From NCBI GenBank assembly GCA_963760935.1, contig CAVXFB010000002.1, positions 1-64,000 of the forward strand: a stretch of DNA of 64,000 nt, given 5' to 3'. The notes under the pieces were generated by a model. The model was not told the origin of the DNA. It was given only the letters and a program-made list of their open reading frames with translations, and did not search any database. The position numbers were made by a program, and so were the translations under genes. This DNA comes from CAVXFB01 sp963760935 (GTDB lineage Bacteria; Planctomycetota; Planctomycetia; Pirellulales; Thermoguttaceae). Shown piece after piece: positions 45,024 through 55,956 of this stretch (position 1 is its first letter; every line of letters starts with the position of its first letter).

Positions 45024-45731
45024 CTAGTCCTTATTTCGCTTCTTCAACGACTTTTCTATGTCGCTGATGCGCCGTTCCAACCCGTCAAGGCGCCGTTCAA
45101 GCTGGTCGAGGCGTGCGGTTGTTGATATTACCGGTTCTGATCCCTTCGCAGGCGCCAACGTCGGTTCGGCAAGTTGCGGTCCGGGCGGCTCGGGAATCGG
45201 TTCGCCAACCGGACGCGGCACCGCCTCTGGCAAGTCCCCACTCGGCAGCGCGGCCTGCCGTTCGACGCCCGTCGGGTGTTGTCCCAGCACGACGTGAAGC
45301 TTTTGCGGCTTTCCCTCACGAAGAATATCGAAGTCAACGGTCTGGCCAGGTCCAAACGTGCCAAGTACCTCCGTCATGTCGGAGATCTGCCGCACGCGAA
45401 CCGCTGCAATGGCCGTGATCAAGTCCTGTTTGCGAAGCCCCGACTTCTCGGCGGGGCTCCCCTGCTGCACGTCCAAAATCCGCACGCCTCGACCGCGGTC
45501 CTTGCCATCATCCGCCATGAGGCCCAGATAGCCCAGTCCACCAGCTTGTCGCGGCTCCGCTCGATCTTCAGAAGGCCGGCTAACCCTGCCCGTCATCTCA
45601 CGTCCCGATGTCGCGACTCGCTGACGAATCTGCTCTTCGAGGCGTTCCAAGGTCGTTTGCGCACGCAGCGCCACGGGCGTGGCATATCCAACCAGCATCA
45701 TACCGAGCACGATCACGAAATTGCGTTTCAT
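45024..45731 (-). CDS. Secreted PDZ-domain protein
   Basis: 235 residues. Signal peptide MKRNFVIVLGMMLVGYATPVALRAQ, then a PDZ domain LGYLGLMADDGKDRGRGVRILDVQQGSPAEKSGLRKQDLITAIAAVRVRQISDMTEVLGTFGPGQTVDFDILREG (about 65-145), a Pro-rich spacer, and a C-terminal coiled coil (TTARLDQLERRLDGLERRISDIEKSLKKR). It likely binds C-termini of exported proteins and oligomerises through the coiled coil. No protease domain. Confidence 0.85.
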   Translation of the reverse strand: MKRNFVIVLGMMLVGYATPVALRAQTTLERLEEQIRQRVATSGREMTGRVSRPSEDRAEPRQAGGLGYLGLMADDGKDRGRGVRILDVQQGSPAEKSGLRKQDLITAIAAVRVRQISDMTEVLGTFGPGQTVDFDILREGKPQKLHVVLGQHPTGVERQAALPSGDLPEAVPRPVGEPIPEPPGPQLAEPTLAPAKGSEPVISTTARLDQLERRLDGLERRISDIEKSLKKRNKD

Positions 45732-46296
45732 TGTTCACCTCACAGTGGCGGCGCGAAAATGTGCTGCCTAGCACTATTGTATCAGGGCGCGTCCGCACGT
45801 CGAAGTCAGGCAGGTACGTGTTGTATCGCCACGGTTCAGCCGCCGCAATCCCCCGCAGCACGTTTTGGCGGCAGCACGGCGACCCTCGCAACCAAAATTC
45901 CCGCTTGTCAAGTCCACATTCAACAAAAACTTTCGTCGCGCTGCATCAAGCATGTAGTGTACGGTCGCGGCCGAATCGTTCAAGCCTATACGGTCAATGA
46001 CTTTCAACCGATTCCCATCCAAATCGCGTCGGTGCGAGAGGCTTATTAACCACGCTCTGGCACGCTTCGTCTCAACACGTTTTCCACCCGCGCTTTCGCA
46101 CCACGAGACCATTTTTCTCGTCGGCCTGATGGCTGAGTAGCGGGATTTTGCCGGTGATTTTGCTAAGATGAAACCCGATTGTGAGAATTCTTCGCCGCGC
46201 CCCCAGATGGCCGTTTGACAGCACTGCTAGCGTCGCTAGAATCAGAGCTTCGTTGGTGGCAAGATCAAGGAAGCGTGGGCCGAGGAAACACAGGAA
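45732..46296. other. Intergenic region upstream of dnaA
   Basis: 565 bp without a convincing gene; minus-strand frames at 45774-46112 and 46072-46536 overlap and look random. I searched for TTATCCACA-like DnaA boxes and found none, so an origin is not visible. Nothing else recognised. Confidence 0.45.
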
Positions 46297-47724
46297 GTGA
46301 CCAGGGACGATATGGAGATCGTGTCGACCTTGCGCACAGCGCTGGCCGACAAGGTCGGGAAAGAACGATTTGATTTGTGGTTCGGGCCGGCTACGCGGCT
46401 GGGCTTTGACGGCCACACGCTGCGCGTCGGCGCACCAAATAAATTCTTCCTCGACTGGATTCGGGTAAACTTTCGTAGAGATATCGAAACCGCGTGTGGC
46501 AACGTCTTGGGCAGTTGCCCCGAGATCGAGTTTCACGTCGACGCCGCGCCCGCCGTAGCGGACGCCGATTCCATGCAGCCGACGCCAAATACTGGTACAG
46601 CAGTGTGCCCGCGGCTCAGCCCGCGGACCGCGACAGCACGTCGCCCGTCACCGGCGCCTGCGCTGGCCTCCGCGCCGGTCGCCGAGCGGCGCCGCTTCGC
46701 CAGCCTCGACACCTTCGTCACCGGCGAAAGCAATCGTCTGGCCATTACGTCGGCCGAGATGGTTGTCCGCCAGCCCGGTCAGCATACGCCGTTGATCTTC
46801 TACGGCCCAACCAGCGTCGGCAAGACGCACCTGCTCGAAGGCATTTGGTCGGCCACCCGAAGGTCACACCACGGACTGACCACGGTATACCTCTCGGCCG
46901 AGCAGTTCACCAGCCACTTTCTCGAAGCCCTGCGCGGCAGCGGCCTGCCCAGCTTCCGCCGCAAGTATCGCGGCGTCGGTTTGCTGATGATCGACGACCT
47001 GCAATTCCTCGTTGGCAAACGTGCTACGCAGGTCGAACTGCTGCACACGATGGACTCGTTTCTCCGCGAGGGGCGGCAACTCGTCTTTTCAGCCGACCGC
47101 TCGCCGACCGAACTGGCCGAACTGGGGCCAGAATTGACAACCCGTTTGACCAGTGGGCTGGTCTGTCGCATCGAGCCGCCCGACCATGCAACGCGGGTCG
47201 GTATCATCGTACAGATGGCACAGCGCATGAAAATGCACGTGCCCGCCGATGTGCAACAGTTCGTGGCCATGCGACTTACCACTCACGCCCGCGAGCTGTC
47301 TGGCGCTCTGTGTCGTTTGAAGGCCACTAGCCAGGCGCTGGGCCAGCCAATCTCGCTGGGCATGGCCGAACAGGCCCTGGCCGATCTGATCCGCCATAGC
47401 AGCCGCGTGGTGCGATTGCCCGACATCGAGAAGGCCGTATGTGAGATCTTCGGGCTGGAGCCGGCCAGCCTGCAATCGGAAGCGAAGGCGAAACGCGTCA
47501 GCCATCCCCGGATGTTGGCCATGTGGCTGGCCCGCAAACATACCCGAGCAGCCCTGAGCGAGATTGGCAACTACTTCGGCCACCGCAGCCACAGCACGGT
47601 CATCTCCGCCCAGAAACGTGTCGACGGCTGGATGGTGGCGGGGCGGCCACTGGACCTGGCCGAGCATCGCTGGCCCATCGACCACGCAATTCGCCAAGTC
47701 GAACGCCGCCTGGCCACCGGATAA
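46297..47724 (+). CDS. dnaA: Chromosomal replication initiator DnaA
   Basis: 475 residues; GTG start with GAGGAAACACAGGAA before it (ATG 46312 is an alternative). Domain I-like start (STLRTALADKVGKERFDLWFGPATRLGFDGHTLRVGAPNKFFLDWIRVNF), a Pro/Ala-rich linker, AAA+ domain with Walker A FYGPTSVGKTHLLEGI and Walker B LLMIDDLQFLVGK, sensor LVFSADRSPTELAEL, and domain IV ending in LSEIGNYFGHRSHSTVISAQKRV, the DnaA signature. Walker A has TS in place of the usual G-x-GKTH second residues. It binds DnaA boxes to open the origin. Intact. Confidence 0.95.
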   Translation: MTRDDMEIVSTLRTALADKVGKERFDLWFGPATRLGFDGHTLRVGAPNKFFLDWIRVNFRRDIETACGNVLGSCPEIEFHVDAAPAVADADSMQPTPNTGTAVCPRLSPRTATARRPSPAPALASAPVAERRRFASLDTFVTGESNRLAITSAEMVVRQPGQHTPLIFYGPTSVGKTHLLEGIWSATRRSHHGLTTVYLSAEQFTSHFLEALRGSGLPSFRRKYRGVGLLMIDDLQFLVGKRATQVELLHTMDSFLREGRQLVFSADRSPTELAELGPELTTRLTSGLVCRIEPPDHATRVGIIVQMAQRMKMHVPADVQQFVAMRLTTHARELSGALCRLKATSQALGQPISLGMAEQALADLIRHSSRVVRLPDIEKAVCEIFGLEPASLQSEAKAKRVSHPRMLAMWLARKHTRAALSEIGNYFGHRSHSTVISAQKRVDGWMVAGRPLDLAEHRWPIDHAIRQVERRLATG

Positions 47725-47847
47725 TGCTTGCCGGTCCCCTCTCCCTCTGGAGGATAAGGGTGAGGGCGAGCCGTCAAGACTCGTCCATCTCACCGGCCCG
47801 CAACAACCGCTCCAGCCCCGATCCGATAGACGAGCCAGTCGCCCACG

Positions 47848-49657
47848 CTATTTCTTCCCGTGACCGCTAAAATGCTCTTCGATCTCTTCCAGCGTCTTGC
47901 CCTTCGTCTCCGGCAATATAAACGCGGCCGTGATGAAGTAGATCACAGTGAAACCCGCAAAGGCAAAAAACATTGTCGCGTAGCCGTACTTGCCCACCGT
48001 CGGCAGGAAGATGGCCGCGATCGTGGTCGAGACGGCCTGATTGATCAACAGCGCGATGCTCATGCCGTTCGAGCGAATGCGCGTAGGCATCAACTCGGAG
48101 AGCGCCAGCCATACGCACACGCCCGGCCCCACGGCAAAGAATGCCGTGAAACAGTAGATGAACACCGCCGTAATCCAGCCGCTCTGGGTGCTCGGGATGG
48201 GAGTGACGAAGGCATTCTCGATTTTCAGCGGAGCCGTCTTCGCTTCCTTCAGGCTAGCGAACGGATTTTTGAAGAACGCCTCAACGGGCGTTCCGGGAAT
48301 GCAGCCGTCTCGGGTAATCACGACCGGCTTCGCCGTCTTGTCATCCGAACGCACTACATTCGTGGCCGCTCGAAAATCGCCGTACGAGTAGATGACGCTT
48401 AGCGTCCTCGGGCTCCGGTCCGCTTCGCCCTTGGCGCCCAAGAGCCGTTCGAGCGTCGCCTCGTCAAACGTCAAATCGAGCTTCTGATCCTTCTGGTCGA
48501 CCATGGCCTGGATTGCGTCGGCGCAGTCAACCCGCAGTCGCTCGGTCTTGTGGAACATCAAGCCGGTGCACACCAGCGAGACGATGATGCCGGCGCTGCC
48601 GACCGAGAGCAGAAACTTCCGGCCTTTTCGGTCGACGAGGATCACGGCGACGATCGTCATGAGGAAATTAACCAAGGTGAAGATGACATAGCCCAGATGG
48701 GCCTGCCAATCGTTCAGACCGGCCTGAATCAAGATCGTGGCGTTGTAGCCGATGATCGAGTTGATGCCCGTCAATTGGTTGCACGCCAGGATGACGCAGG
48801 CCAGGATGAACGGAATCACATATTTGCGGCGCAGCAGCGATTCCTTGATCTGCTGGCCGGTAGACGCGGTCTTTGCCCGCTCAGCAGCAATCGTCTCCTC
48901 CATCTCCTTCATCTCGATTGCCGCCTGCTCGTCGCTGCGCAGTGCGCAGCAGCGCCGCCATCGCGGCCTCGCGTTTGCCGCGGCGCAGAAGCCATCGCGA
49001 AGATTCGGGCACGATCATGCTTCCGAGCACAAACAGAATGCCTGGCGGCAGCGAGACCCAGAAGATGCTCCGCCATGCCAGGTCCTTAAAGGCGAATAAC
49101 GCCTCGGGATCGTTGAGCTTCTCCATCGTCTCGACGCGAATGCTGAAACAGAAACCGATGATCGCCGCAGCGACGATGCCAAGCGTCAACAGCCATTGGA
49201 AGATACCCGTCCCCTTGCCACGGCTCTTCGCCGGCAAACATTCGGCCAGATACAACGGCACGACCACTCCAATCAGGCCCGCGCTGATGCCTTGCAGCAG
49301 TCGCCCAGAAAGCAGCCAGGAGTATCCGTCGGACATCGCGATCAGCGGAATGCTGATGCCAAACAATACGCCGCTGAGCACCATCAGGAGCTTTCGCCCC
49401 ATGAAGTCGGCCAACATGCCGGCAAACAATGTCGAGATGACGCTGCCCAACAGCACGGCGGCCACCACGACGGAAAGCTGATTTGCATTCAGGCCTGACG
49501 TGGCTTCCAGATACGGCAGCGCGCCGGCAATGATGCCGACGTCGATTCCATAGAGCAGACCACCAAGCCCGGCGATAAACAGCAAAAAACGGACGGACCA
49601 AACCTTGCTTGCACCGTTGGAACTACCCACCGCACTGCTGGACTGGCTCATGCTCAC
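47848..49657 (-). CDS. MFS sugar transporter (sugar-porter family), one frameshift
   Basis: Frame one from ATG 49657: VRFLLFIAGLGGLLYGIDVGIIAGALPYL, ADFMGRKLLMVLSGVLFG, VVVPLYLAECLPAKSRGKGTGIFQWLLTLGI (PLYLAE..P...RG motif). After one base near 48940 the other frame continues LRSDEQAAIEMKEMEETIAAERAK, IPFILACVILACNQLTGINSIIGYNATIL, VDRKGRKFLLSVGS, then a 100-residue extra loop not usual in the family, and AAFILPETKGKTLEEIEEHFSG. About 602 residues instead of about 470, because of the inserted loop after TM7/8 region. It imports sugars with protons. Frameshift is one base. Confidence 0.85.
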
Positions 49658-49955
49658 CGCCTTTTGTCTGCAAATTTGCGAACGATCCCGGCTATCGTGT
49701 CAACGAAAATGGGACTGGCCCCCTTTTGGCGCCAAAAAATTTGACCGGCAAGCCGTAAACGTAGCTGGCCAACCAGGGCCTTGTCAATTCCCCCCATGCG
49801 CGCGACGCAGCAACGATGGTGGCGTTGGGTGGCACGCCCTGAGCGACGAAGGGCGTGGTACAGCGTGCTAACAGGCCCTTCGCCGTGCGCACGGTCCGCG
49901 CAGACTTTCCCATAACCAGCGAGGCAAGAACTGCCATCGACGCCGTCGCTTTTCC
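49658..49955. other. Intergenic region with short repeat
   Basis: About 300 bp. It holds GGGACTGGCCCCC (49711-49723), related to the GGGAC..CCCC repeats, and the palindrome TTTTGGCGCCAAAA (49724-49737). No gene found. Confidence 0.4.
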
Positions 49956-51104
49956 CTATTGCGGCATCTTCACCGGCTTATACTCGTGCGGCCGCTTCCG
50001 CAGCACCTTCGCCTCGATGATCTTGTCCGCCCGTGGGGCCTCGGCGTCGCCTGGGTCGCGGCGCTGAAGCTTCGACAACACGTCCATCCCCTCGACTACG
50101 CGGCCGAAAACGGTATGGCGACCGTCGAGAAAATCGGTCGGCACAAAGGTCAGGAAGAACTGCGAGCCCCCAGTGTCACGACCCCGATGGGCCATGCTCA
50201 GAGTGCCGCGGAAGTGCAACCGATGATCGGGCTTGTAGCATTCGCAAGCAATCGTATAGTCCGTCCCGCCGGCTCCCGTGCCGGTCGGATCGCCCCCTTG
50301 CGCCATGAAACCCGACAGCACCCGGTGAAATGGCACATCCTTGTAGAATCCCTTTTGCACCAACGAAATAAAATTCGCGACCGTGTTCGGGGCCTCGTTT
50401 TCAAACAACTCGAGGACGATGTCCCCCTTGTTGGTCTTCAGTAACACACGCGGCAAATCGTCGGCCTTGGCCTCGGCCTCGCGCAGCTTGGTCTCCTTGG
50501 CCCAATTCTCCTTGAATTTCGCCGGATTGCTCAAAAACTCCATGATCAGGTTGTCCAGCGACTCGCGGCCCGTTTGTAAGGGTATCTTGAGCTCCGCCGC
50601 CGCCTTCAAATAGCGCTCGGCCGCGTCATAGTCCGACACAGCAAAGGCGGCCACTCCGGCCGGCACCGGCACATTCTTATCCCCGCACTTGTTGTCCATC
50701 AGCATCTTGCCGATGGCGGCCGCCGGCTCATAGTCGTCGCGCATCACATCGTGGGCAAGCACCATAGCGAGGAAGTCCGTCACCTCTTTGTCTTTGTTGG
50801 GGGCCGCCGCATAGGCCTTTTCGGCCGTCGCGATGAGCTTCGGCTCGATCTTCTCGCCCTTAGCGATCAACTCTTTCCATTGCTGTTGGATTTCCGCCCG
50901 TTTGTCCTCGTCGGCCGTGCGATACTTGATCTGCAAGGCGGCCATCTCGGCCAACACCGCCTTCATATCGGCGTGCGTCTGCTTGAACTCCTCGGCTGCT
51001 TGGCCCGGCTTGTCCGCCTTCGCCTCGGCTGCGAGGGCCAACGCAGGCAAACTCAACACCACGAACATCACGGAAAAAATGGTTCGTAACATGGTCTTTT
51101 TCAT
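49956..51104 (-). CDS. Peptidyl-prolyl cis-trans isomerase (cyclophilin type), secreted
   Basis: 382 residues from ATG 51104. Signal peptide MKKTMLRTIFSVMFVVLSLPALALAAEA. The N-terminal 200 residues are helical (AEEFKQTHADMKAVLAEMAALQIKYRTADEDKRAEIQQQWK). The cyclophilin domain has LLKTNKGDIVLELFENEAPNTVANFISL, FYKDVPFHRVLSGFMAQGGDPTGTGAGG, LSMAHRGRDTGGSQFFLTFVPTDFLDGRHTVFGRVVEGMDVL. It accelerates prolyl isomerisation of exported proteins. Intact. Confidence 0.92.
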   Translation of the reverse strand: MKKTMLRTIFSVMFVVLSLPALALAAEAKADKPGQAAEEFKQTHADMKAVLAEMAALQIKYRTADEDKRAEIQQQWKELIAKGEKIEPKLIATAEKAYAAAPNKDKEVTDFLAMVLAHDVMRDDYEPAAAIGKMLMDNKCGDKNVPVPAGVAAFAVSDYDAAERYLKAAAELKIPLQTGRESLDNLIMEFLSNPAKFKENWAKETKLREAEAKADDLPRVLLKTNKGDIVLELFENEAPNTVANFISLVQKGFYKDVPFHRVLSGFMAQGGDPTGTGAGGTDYTIACECYKPDHRLHFRGTLSMAHRGRDTGGSQFFLTFVPTDFLDGRHTVFGRVVEGMDVLSKLQRRDPGDAEAPRADKIIEAKVLRKRPHEYKPVKMPQ

Positions 51105-51259
51105 CTGGCAATTGTTGGTTTCTGGGGGACGTCGGACTATCCGATCCCAATTCCTCACGGTACCATATTTGGCGGCGGCGGGCAATTTCACATAGGCGGT
51201 GGTCCATCTTCCGGCTCATACACAACGCAACCCAGCCCCATCAGAGTCGGAGAACACGC

Positions 51260-51871
51260 GTGGCAAAGTCCAAACGTCCTGCAAAAAATCAACGTAGCGA
51301 GCCGGTCGCTGGCTTGCGGATCATTGGCGGCCACCTCCGAGGCCGCAAGCTCGAGTACAGTGGCGATCTCCGCACCCGCCCCATGAAGGATCGACTTCGC
51401 GAGGCGATTTTCAATCTGCTCGGCCCAGCAATCCGCGGAAAACACGCCCTCGACCTCTTCGCCGGCACCGGGGCATTGGCGCTCGAAGCGATCAGCCGCG
51501 GCGCCGATCGCGCCACATTGATCGAGCAGCACTATCCCACGGCCGATATCATCCGCCGCAATATCAGCACCCTCGCTCTGCAACAAAAGGCCGAAGTCGT
51601 CCCCGGCAATGTCTTTATTTGGGCCAAGCGGCAACAATTGCCGACCGACCGACCCTGGGCCGTCTTTTGTTCGCCGCCATATGATTTCTACGTAAATCGC
51701 CCCGACGAAGTGCTTGAGCTAATCGCTCGCCTAATCGAAAATTCACCGCCAGAAAGTGCGTTCGTCGTCGAAGCCGACGAGCGTTTCGACTTTCAAAAAT
51801 TACCGCACCCCGAGACCTGGGACGTTCGCACGTACCGACCCGCGGTCGTCGGAATCTACTGGAAGGAGTAG
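51260..51871 (+). CDS. rsmD: 16S rRNA (guanine966-N2)-methyltransferase RsmD
   Basis: 203 residues. RIIGGHLRGRKLEYSGDLRTRPMKDRLREAIFNLLGPAIRGKHALDLFAGTGALALEAISRGADRATLIE gives the RsmD start, TRPT-like region and SAM-binding LDLFAGTGALALE; the catalytic SPPYDFY appears at about 135. It methylates G966 in 16S rRNA. GTG at the start: ATG-like codon at 51260 is GTG. Divergent from the cyclophilin gene. Intact. Confidence 0.92.
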   Translation: MAKSKRPAKNQRSEPVAGLRIIGGHLRGRKLEYSGDLRTRPMKDRLREAIFNLLGPAIRGKHALDLFAGTGALALEAISRGADRATLIEQHYPTADIIRRNISTLALQQKAEVVPGNVFIWAKRQQLPTDRPWAVFCSPPYDFYVNRPDEVLELIARLIENSPPESAFVVEADERFDFQKLPHPETWDVRTYRPAVVGIYWKE

Positions 51872-51876
51872 CCGCC

Positions 51877-52239
51877 TTGGACGTCCATAACGTCGACCGC
51901 GTGCCCGCGTTCACCACGAAGGATGGCTCGGAGATTCGCGAGCTTCTGGCCCATCGCAATTCTTGCATCCGCAATCAAACGCTGGCCGAGGCCCGGCTTC
52001 CGCCAGGCCGCAGCACCGCGCCGCATCATCACGTCCGCACCGAAGAAATCTATTACATTCTCGAAGGCCGCGGCGAAATGCGCGTCGCCGAGGAAACGGC
52101 CGACGTCGCTGCCGGCGATGCCATCGCCATTCCTCCCGGCGCTTGGCATCAGATCAAGAATACCGGCGCCGGCATGCTCCGCTTTCTCTGCTGTTGCGCC
52201 CCCGGCTACGAGCACGAAGATACGATCCTCGAATCGTAA
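51877..52239 (+). CDS. Cupin domain protein
   Basis: 120 residues with a TTG start 5 bp after the rsmD stop. A small cupin: LPPGRSTAPHHHVRTEEIYYILEGRGEMRVAEETADVAAGDAIAIPPGAWHQIKN, with the metal-binding His-His-His/Glu and the second His motif. It binds metal and could be an enzyme or sensor. Probably cotranscribed with rsmD. Substrate unknown. Confidence 0.85.
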   Translation: MDVHNVDRVPAFTTKDGSEIRELLAHRNSCIRNQTLAEARLPPGRSTAPHHHVRTEEIYYILEGRGEMRVAEETADVAAGDAIAIPPGAWHQIKNTGAGMLRFLCCCAPGYEHEDTILES

Positions 52240-52424
52240 CGCCGGCTCGAATAGTCTACCCATCTATCCCGCTCGCCTTCGGCACCGCATCCATCGCATC
52301 TGCCGCATATTTTGCCGTGGCAACTCTTCACTATTCCGTGAACCCGCCCTTTCCTATCAACCGATCTAACCAGATACCGGACATTACGGATTGCCGGGTG
52401 GGGAAAAATCCGAAGGAACGAACC

Positions 52425-54862
52425 ATGATGCACGTCCGATCGGCGTCTCTTTGGCTTTTCGTGCTGCTGCCCTGCGTCTTCGCGTCGGCGCGAACAGGGC
52501 TATCTGCTGATTCGCAGCCTGTCGCCCAGCAGCACCAAGTTGCCATTGTCCCCGCCGAGATGGACGAAGACCGCCCCGAGCCAGATCTCCAGCTTGCCCG
52601 GCCTGCCACGACCGCCGAGGAGCCGCAAGAGGCCGGCTTGGCGGAAGTCAGCGGACCGGCCCTCTCGCCCACCATCAGCCGGCGGTCGCCGATCTCGGTA
52701 GCAAATATACCTTCGCCCGCCAAAGCACTTCCGGCCGACGTCGCCAACCCCAAGGAAACAATCTACGCCGACACCGTCCGCCCGGATGCGGCTTCAAGAA
52801 CGCAACAAATGCCACGTGCCACCCGTCGTGTCGACGACTCGTGGCGTGAGCCCGAGACCCTCATCGAAATGCTCCGTCCCCTGGCCGCAAATGGACCGGC
52901 CAGCAAATGGGCCACCCAGGTGATTCGGCAGGTCAATGCTCTGGGGCCAGCCCTGTCCCGCGGTCCTCATGATGCAACAGCCATCTTGAAGCGACTCGCT
53001 GAACTCAACCGGCAGGCCGACAAGTTGGCCGACGCCATACCCGAACGGACGCTCGCTCGAAAGCTCGGCCAGGCAAACTACGCCCTCAGCCGCCGGATGG
53101 ACATTTGGCAAGAGGTCGTGCGCCTCGGACCGTCCGCGCCCACGGAACACCCATCCCTGACGTCGACCCGCACAAGTTGGCCCTGTGCCTCGCCGAAATC
53201 GACTCGCTAACCGCCGGTTCCACCGTGGGCAATGCGTGGCAAAAATACTTGCTCCTCGATGCCTTGCGAGAGTCGTCCAAGCGACCCTCGGCAGCCGACG
53301 ACCAAGCAACTCGCCGAGTAGCCCAGGAAGTCTTGCAGCGGCTTACACAGACGCCGTTGTCTCCGTCGCAGCAGAAGTTCGTCGCCACAGGGCCAGTGGC
53401 TGCCTTGCGAGCCGAACTGCGCCACTGGGCGGCCGAACCCGTCGGCACCGCCGCCGTGCTCCGCGACATCGAGACGTACGAACGCACCGGCCTACCCAGC
53501 GATGCCCGGCGGTTGGCCATTGACCGCCAGTATCTGGCTGTCTCTCCAGACGAAGAGCGGCAGCGGCTGGCCGAGTGCATCGATGCCCATTGGCGCAATC
53601 GCAGCATACGGATCGCCATCACCGAAGAATTGCTCAACAAGTTAATTCCCGAACGAAACCTAGAGTATGCCCCCGTCAACGATACAATCTTGAACCATCC
53701 GGTGCATGGCGAAAGTCTGATGGCCAGCGAAGCGGCCATTCGCATGCTGCCCGATCCGCGCCGCGTGCGGATCGCGTTCGAAGTCACTGGCGAAATCGCC
53801 GCCGAGACCACGGCCAGCCAGGGAGCCGTCCGCGTCCACAACGACAGCCGCTCGTACTACGTCGCCCGCAAGCCGCTCGAAATCGACATGGACGCCATCC
53901 ATCTCTTTCCGGCCGAAATCGTGACCGTCAAGAACGAGACGCAACTCCGCGGCGTCGAAACCCCGCTCGACGGCATTCCGCTGCTCGACTTCGTCGCCAA
54001 CCGCATGGCCAAGACCCAAGTCGAGTTGAGCAAAGATGCCGCCACGCGCGAAGTGAAACAGAAAGTGGCCGCACAGGTTCAGCAGGGTGTTGACACCGAA
54101 GTGCGGCAACGTCTGGCCGAGGCCGTCGATCTGTTGAACCAGCGGGTGTTCAATCCGCTCAACTCACTGTCGCTCGACCCGCAAATGATTGCCGCCGAGA
54201 CGACCGAAACGCGATTCGTCATGCAACTGCGGTTGGCCGGCGAAGATCAGCTAGGCGGCCATACGCCGCGACCGGAAGCGCCCGAAGACAGCCTTGCCAG
54301 TATCCAAATCCATGAGTCGGCCCTCAACAACGGCATCCAGCGGCTGCTCCTCAACGGCCGCACCTTCACCCTGCCCGAGTTGTCGCAGCATATCGCCGAG
54401 CGGCTCAACCGCCCGTCAGCCTGGGAGATCAACCCTGACAGCGCCGACGTGAAGATCACCTTCGCCGACAAAGACGCCGTGATCGTCCGGTGCCAAGAAG
54501 GGCGATTGGAGCTAACACTCTCCATCGCGCGTCTAAGCAGGCGCGGACAGGGCTGGAAGAACTTCCAAGTTCGCGCGTTCTACAAACCCGAGATCGAAGG
54601 CCGCTCCGCAAAACTCGTTCGCGAAGGTGTGATTCACCTCAACGGCGCCGGTGCCCAGTTCGCCCTGCGCACCATCTTCACCCGCGCCCTCTCGAAGAAC
54701 AACCCCTGGGAGCTAGTACCCGACCGGATCGTGAATGAGCCCAAGCTGGGCGGCGCATCCATCACGCAGTTCATGATCGACGATGGCTGGATCGGCGTAG
54801 CCCTCGGCCCGAAGCGCCCCGTCGAAACTACTGCCCGCCGTCCGCACTGGGGCCTGTGGTAA
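52425..54862 (+). CDS. Large secreted protein, unknown function, one frameshift
   Basis: ATG 52425 with GAAGGAACG before it. Signal peptide MMHVRSASLWLFVLLPCVFASARTGLSA. Frame one runs to RRMDIWQEVVRLGPS; after one base near 53130 the next frame continues DVDPHKLALCLAEIDSLTAGSTVGNAWQKYLLLDALRESSKRPS and runs to 54862. Total about 812 residues: helical N-terminal half, a central region RVRIAFEVTGEIAAETTASQGAVRVHNDSRSYYVARKPLEIDMDAI, and a C-terminal HNGIQRLLLNGRTFTLPELSQHIAERLNR part. No known catalytic domain. I do not recognise the family. Confidence 0.6.
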
Positions 54863-54893
54863 GCGACCGGCCGCTGCCGGCGACAGGACACGC

Positions 54894-55370
54894 TCACTCA
54901 AACCGAATGTCAAGAATCTCGAACTTCAGCGTGCCCTGCGGCACGACGATTTCGACCCGCTCGCCCACCTTCTTACCGACCAGCCCGTGTGCCAGTGGAC
55001 TGGTAATCATGATCTTGCCGCTGTCGTAGTCCTCTTCGCCTGCACCGACCAGCGTAAACTCTTCTTCATCGCCAAACGCGAGGTCTTTCACCTTGACCGT
55101 CGCCCCAAAGGAAACCTCATCCTTGGGTACCTGCGACGGGTCGATCAGCACGGCACGCGCCAGCTTGTCGCGCAGCACATTGATCCGCGCTTCCATCATG
55201 GCCTGGCTCTCTCGTGCGCCATGGTATTCCGCGTTCTCGCTCAGATCGCCTTCGCCCCTGGCCGTGGCCAGCCGCTCCAATATCTTGGGCAATTCGACCG
55301 TATGCAGATGATCGAGGTCTGCCTTGATCTTATCGTAGCCCGTCCGGGTCATGGGGATGCGTTCGGACAT
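54894..55370 (-). CDS. greA: Transcription elongation factor GreA
   Basis: 158 residues. The N-terminal coiled coil MTRTGYDKIKADLDHLHTVELPKILERLATARGEGDLSENAEYHGARESQAMMEARI, with the acidic GDLSENAEYH tip, and the C-terminal FKBP-like domain GKIMITSPLAHGLVGKKVGERVEIVVPQGTLKFEIL. It rescues backtracked RNA polymerase. Intact. Confidence 0.95.
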   Translation of the reverse strand: MSERIPMTRTGYDKIKADLDHLHTVELPKILERLATARGEGDLSENAEYHGARESQAMMEARINVLRDKLARAVLIDPSQVPKDEVSFGATVKVKDLAFGDEEEFTLVGAGEEDYDSGKIMITSPLAHGLVGKKVGERVEIVVPQGTLKFEILDIRFE

Positions 55371-55493
55371 GAGAGCACCATCTTTGAAAAACAGAAGGGG
55401 GAAGAAAGAGTGGCGAAGAGAGAAAGCGACGATCCGCTCATTCTCTCTTCGCCGCTCGCTCTTCTCCCTTCAACCGTACTAAATTATACCCAA

Positions 55494-55534
55494 GTGGAGC
55501 GGAGGAGGGGCAAACTCCCGACCTCTGCACTGCA
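55494..55534 (-). repeat. Degenerate 3' fragment of tRNA-Ala (possible attachment site)
   Basis: The 41 bp match the 3' end of the intact tRNA-Ala(CGC) at 63111-63151 in 37 of the first 40 positions, including 17 uninterrupted bases AACTCCCGACCTCTGCA. Same orientation as the tRNA. It lies 120 bp left of greA's start side and 7.6 kb from the intact tRNA, forming the left border of the proposed island. Confidence 0.65.
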
Positions 55535-55651
55535 AAAATACCCCAGCCCACGATCACCGACGCGAATGGCCCCGACGTTTGACGCTATTATACGGGTTTT
55601 CACAGCCTTTGCAACTCGTCACATAATGTCGGCAGGAGAACTGCAAGGTCC

Positions 55652-55727
55652 GGGGTCTGGTCCATCGTTTGGCTCAAACATACGGCGATGGCTGTTGCCT
55701 CGACTCCGAAAACATGGACCTGACCCC
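55652..55727. repeat. Inverted repeat with 14-bp arms
   Basis: GGGGTCTGGTCCAT (55652-55665) and ATGGACCTGACCCC (55714-55727) pair with one mismatch. Similar in style to the GGGG..TCCCC repeats elsewhere in the window. Probably a dispersed palindromic repeat. Confidence 0.5.
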
Positions 55728-55956
55728 TTCGCGCCAGGACTTTTCAGTTCTCCCAATATTATGCTGCGGGACTTCGCTGGCTTTCGCGGTATCGCCGAAC
55801 GCGAGACGGTATGTGTACAATGAGGAGGAAGCCCGCCCGGCAGAAGGCGCGCAAGTGCGATTGCACTTGTTGCTGTTGCGCGATGCTGATACGATGGCCG
55901 CGATTTCTTTGATACGACTTCACCGGGGAGTGCCGGCCTCCTCGGTCGACTTATGA

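Larger units (their letters stand above)
55371..55956. other. Intergenic region at the left end of the island
   Basis: 586 bp with no convincing gene; overlapping minus-strand frames at 55619-55981 look random. It contains the tRNA-Ala fragment (55494-55534) and an inverted repeat (55652-55727). Confidence 0.5.

Noticed and set aside
45732..46296. Chromosomal origin next to dnaA
   Set aside because: No DnaA-box-like sequences found in the gap.
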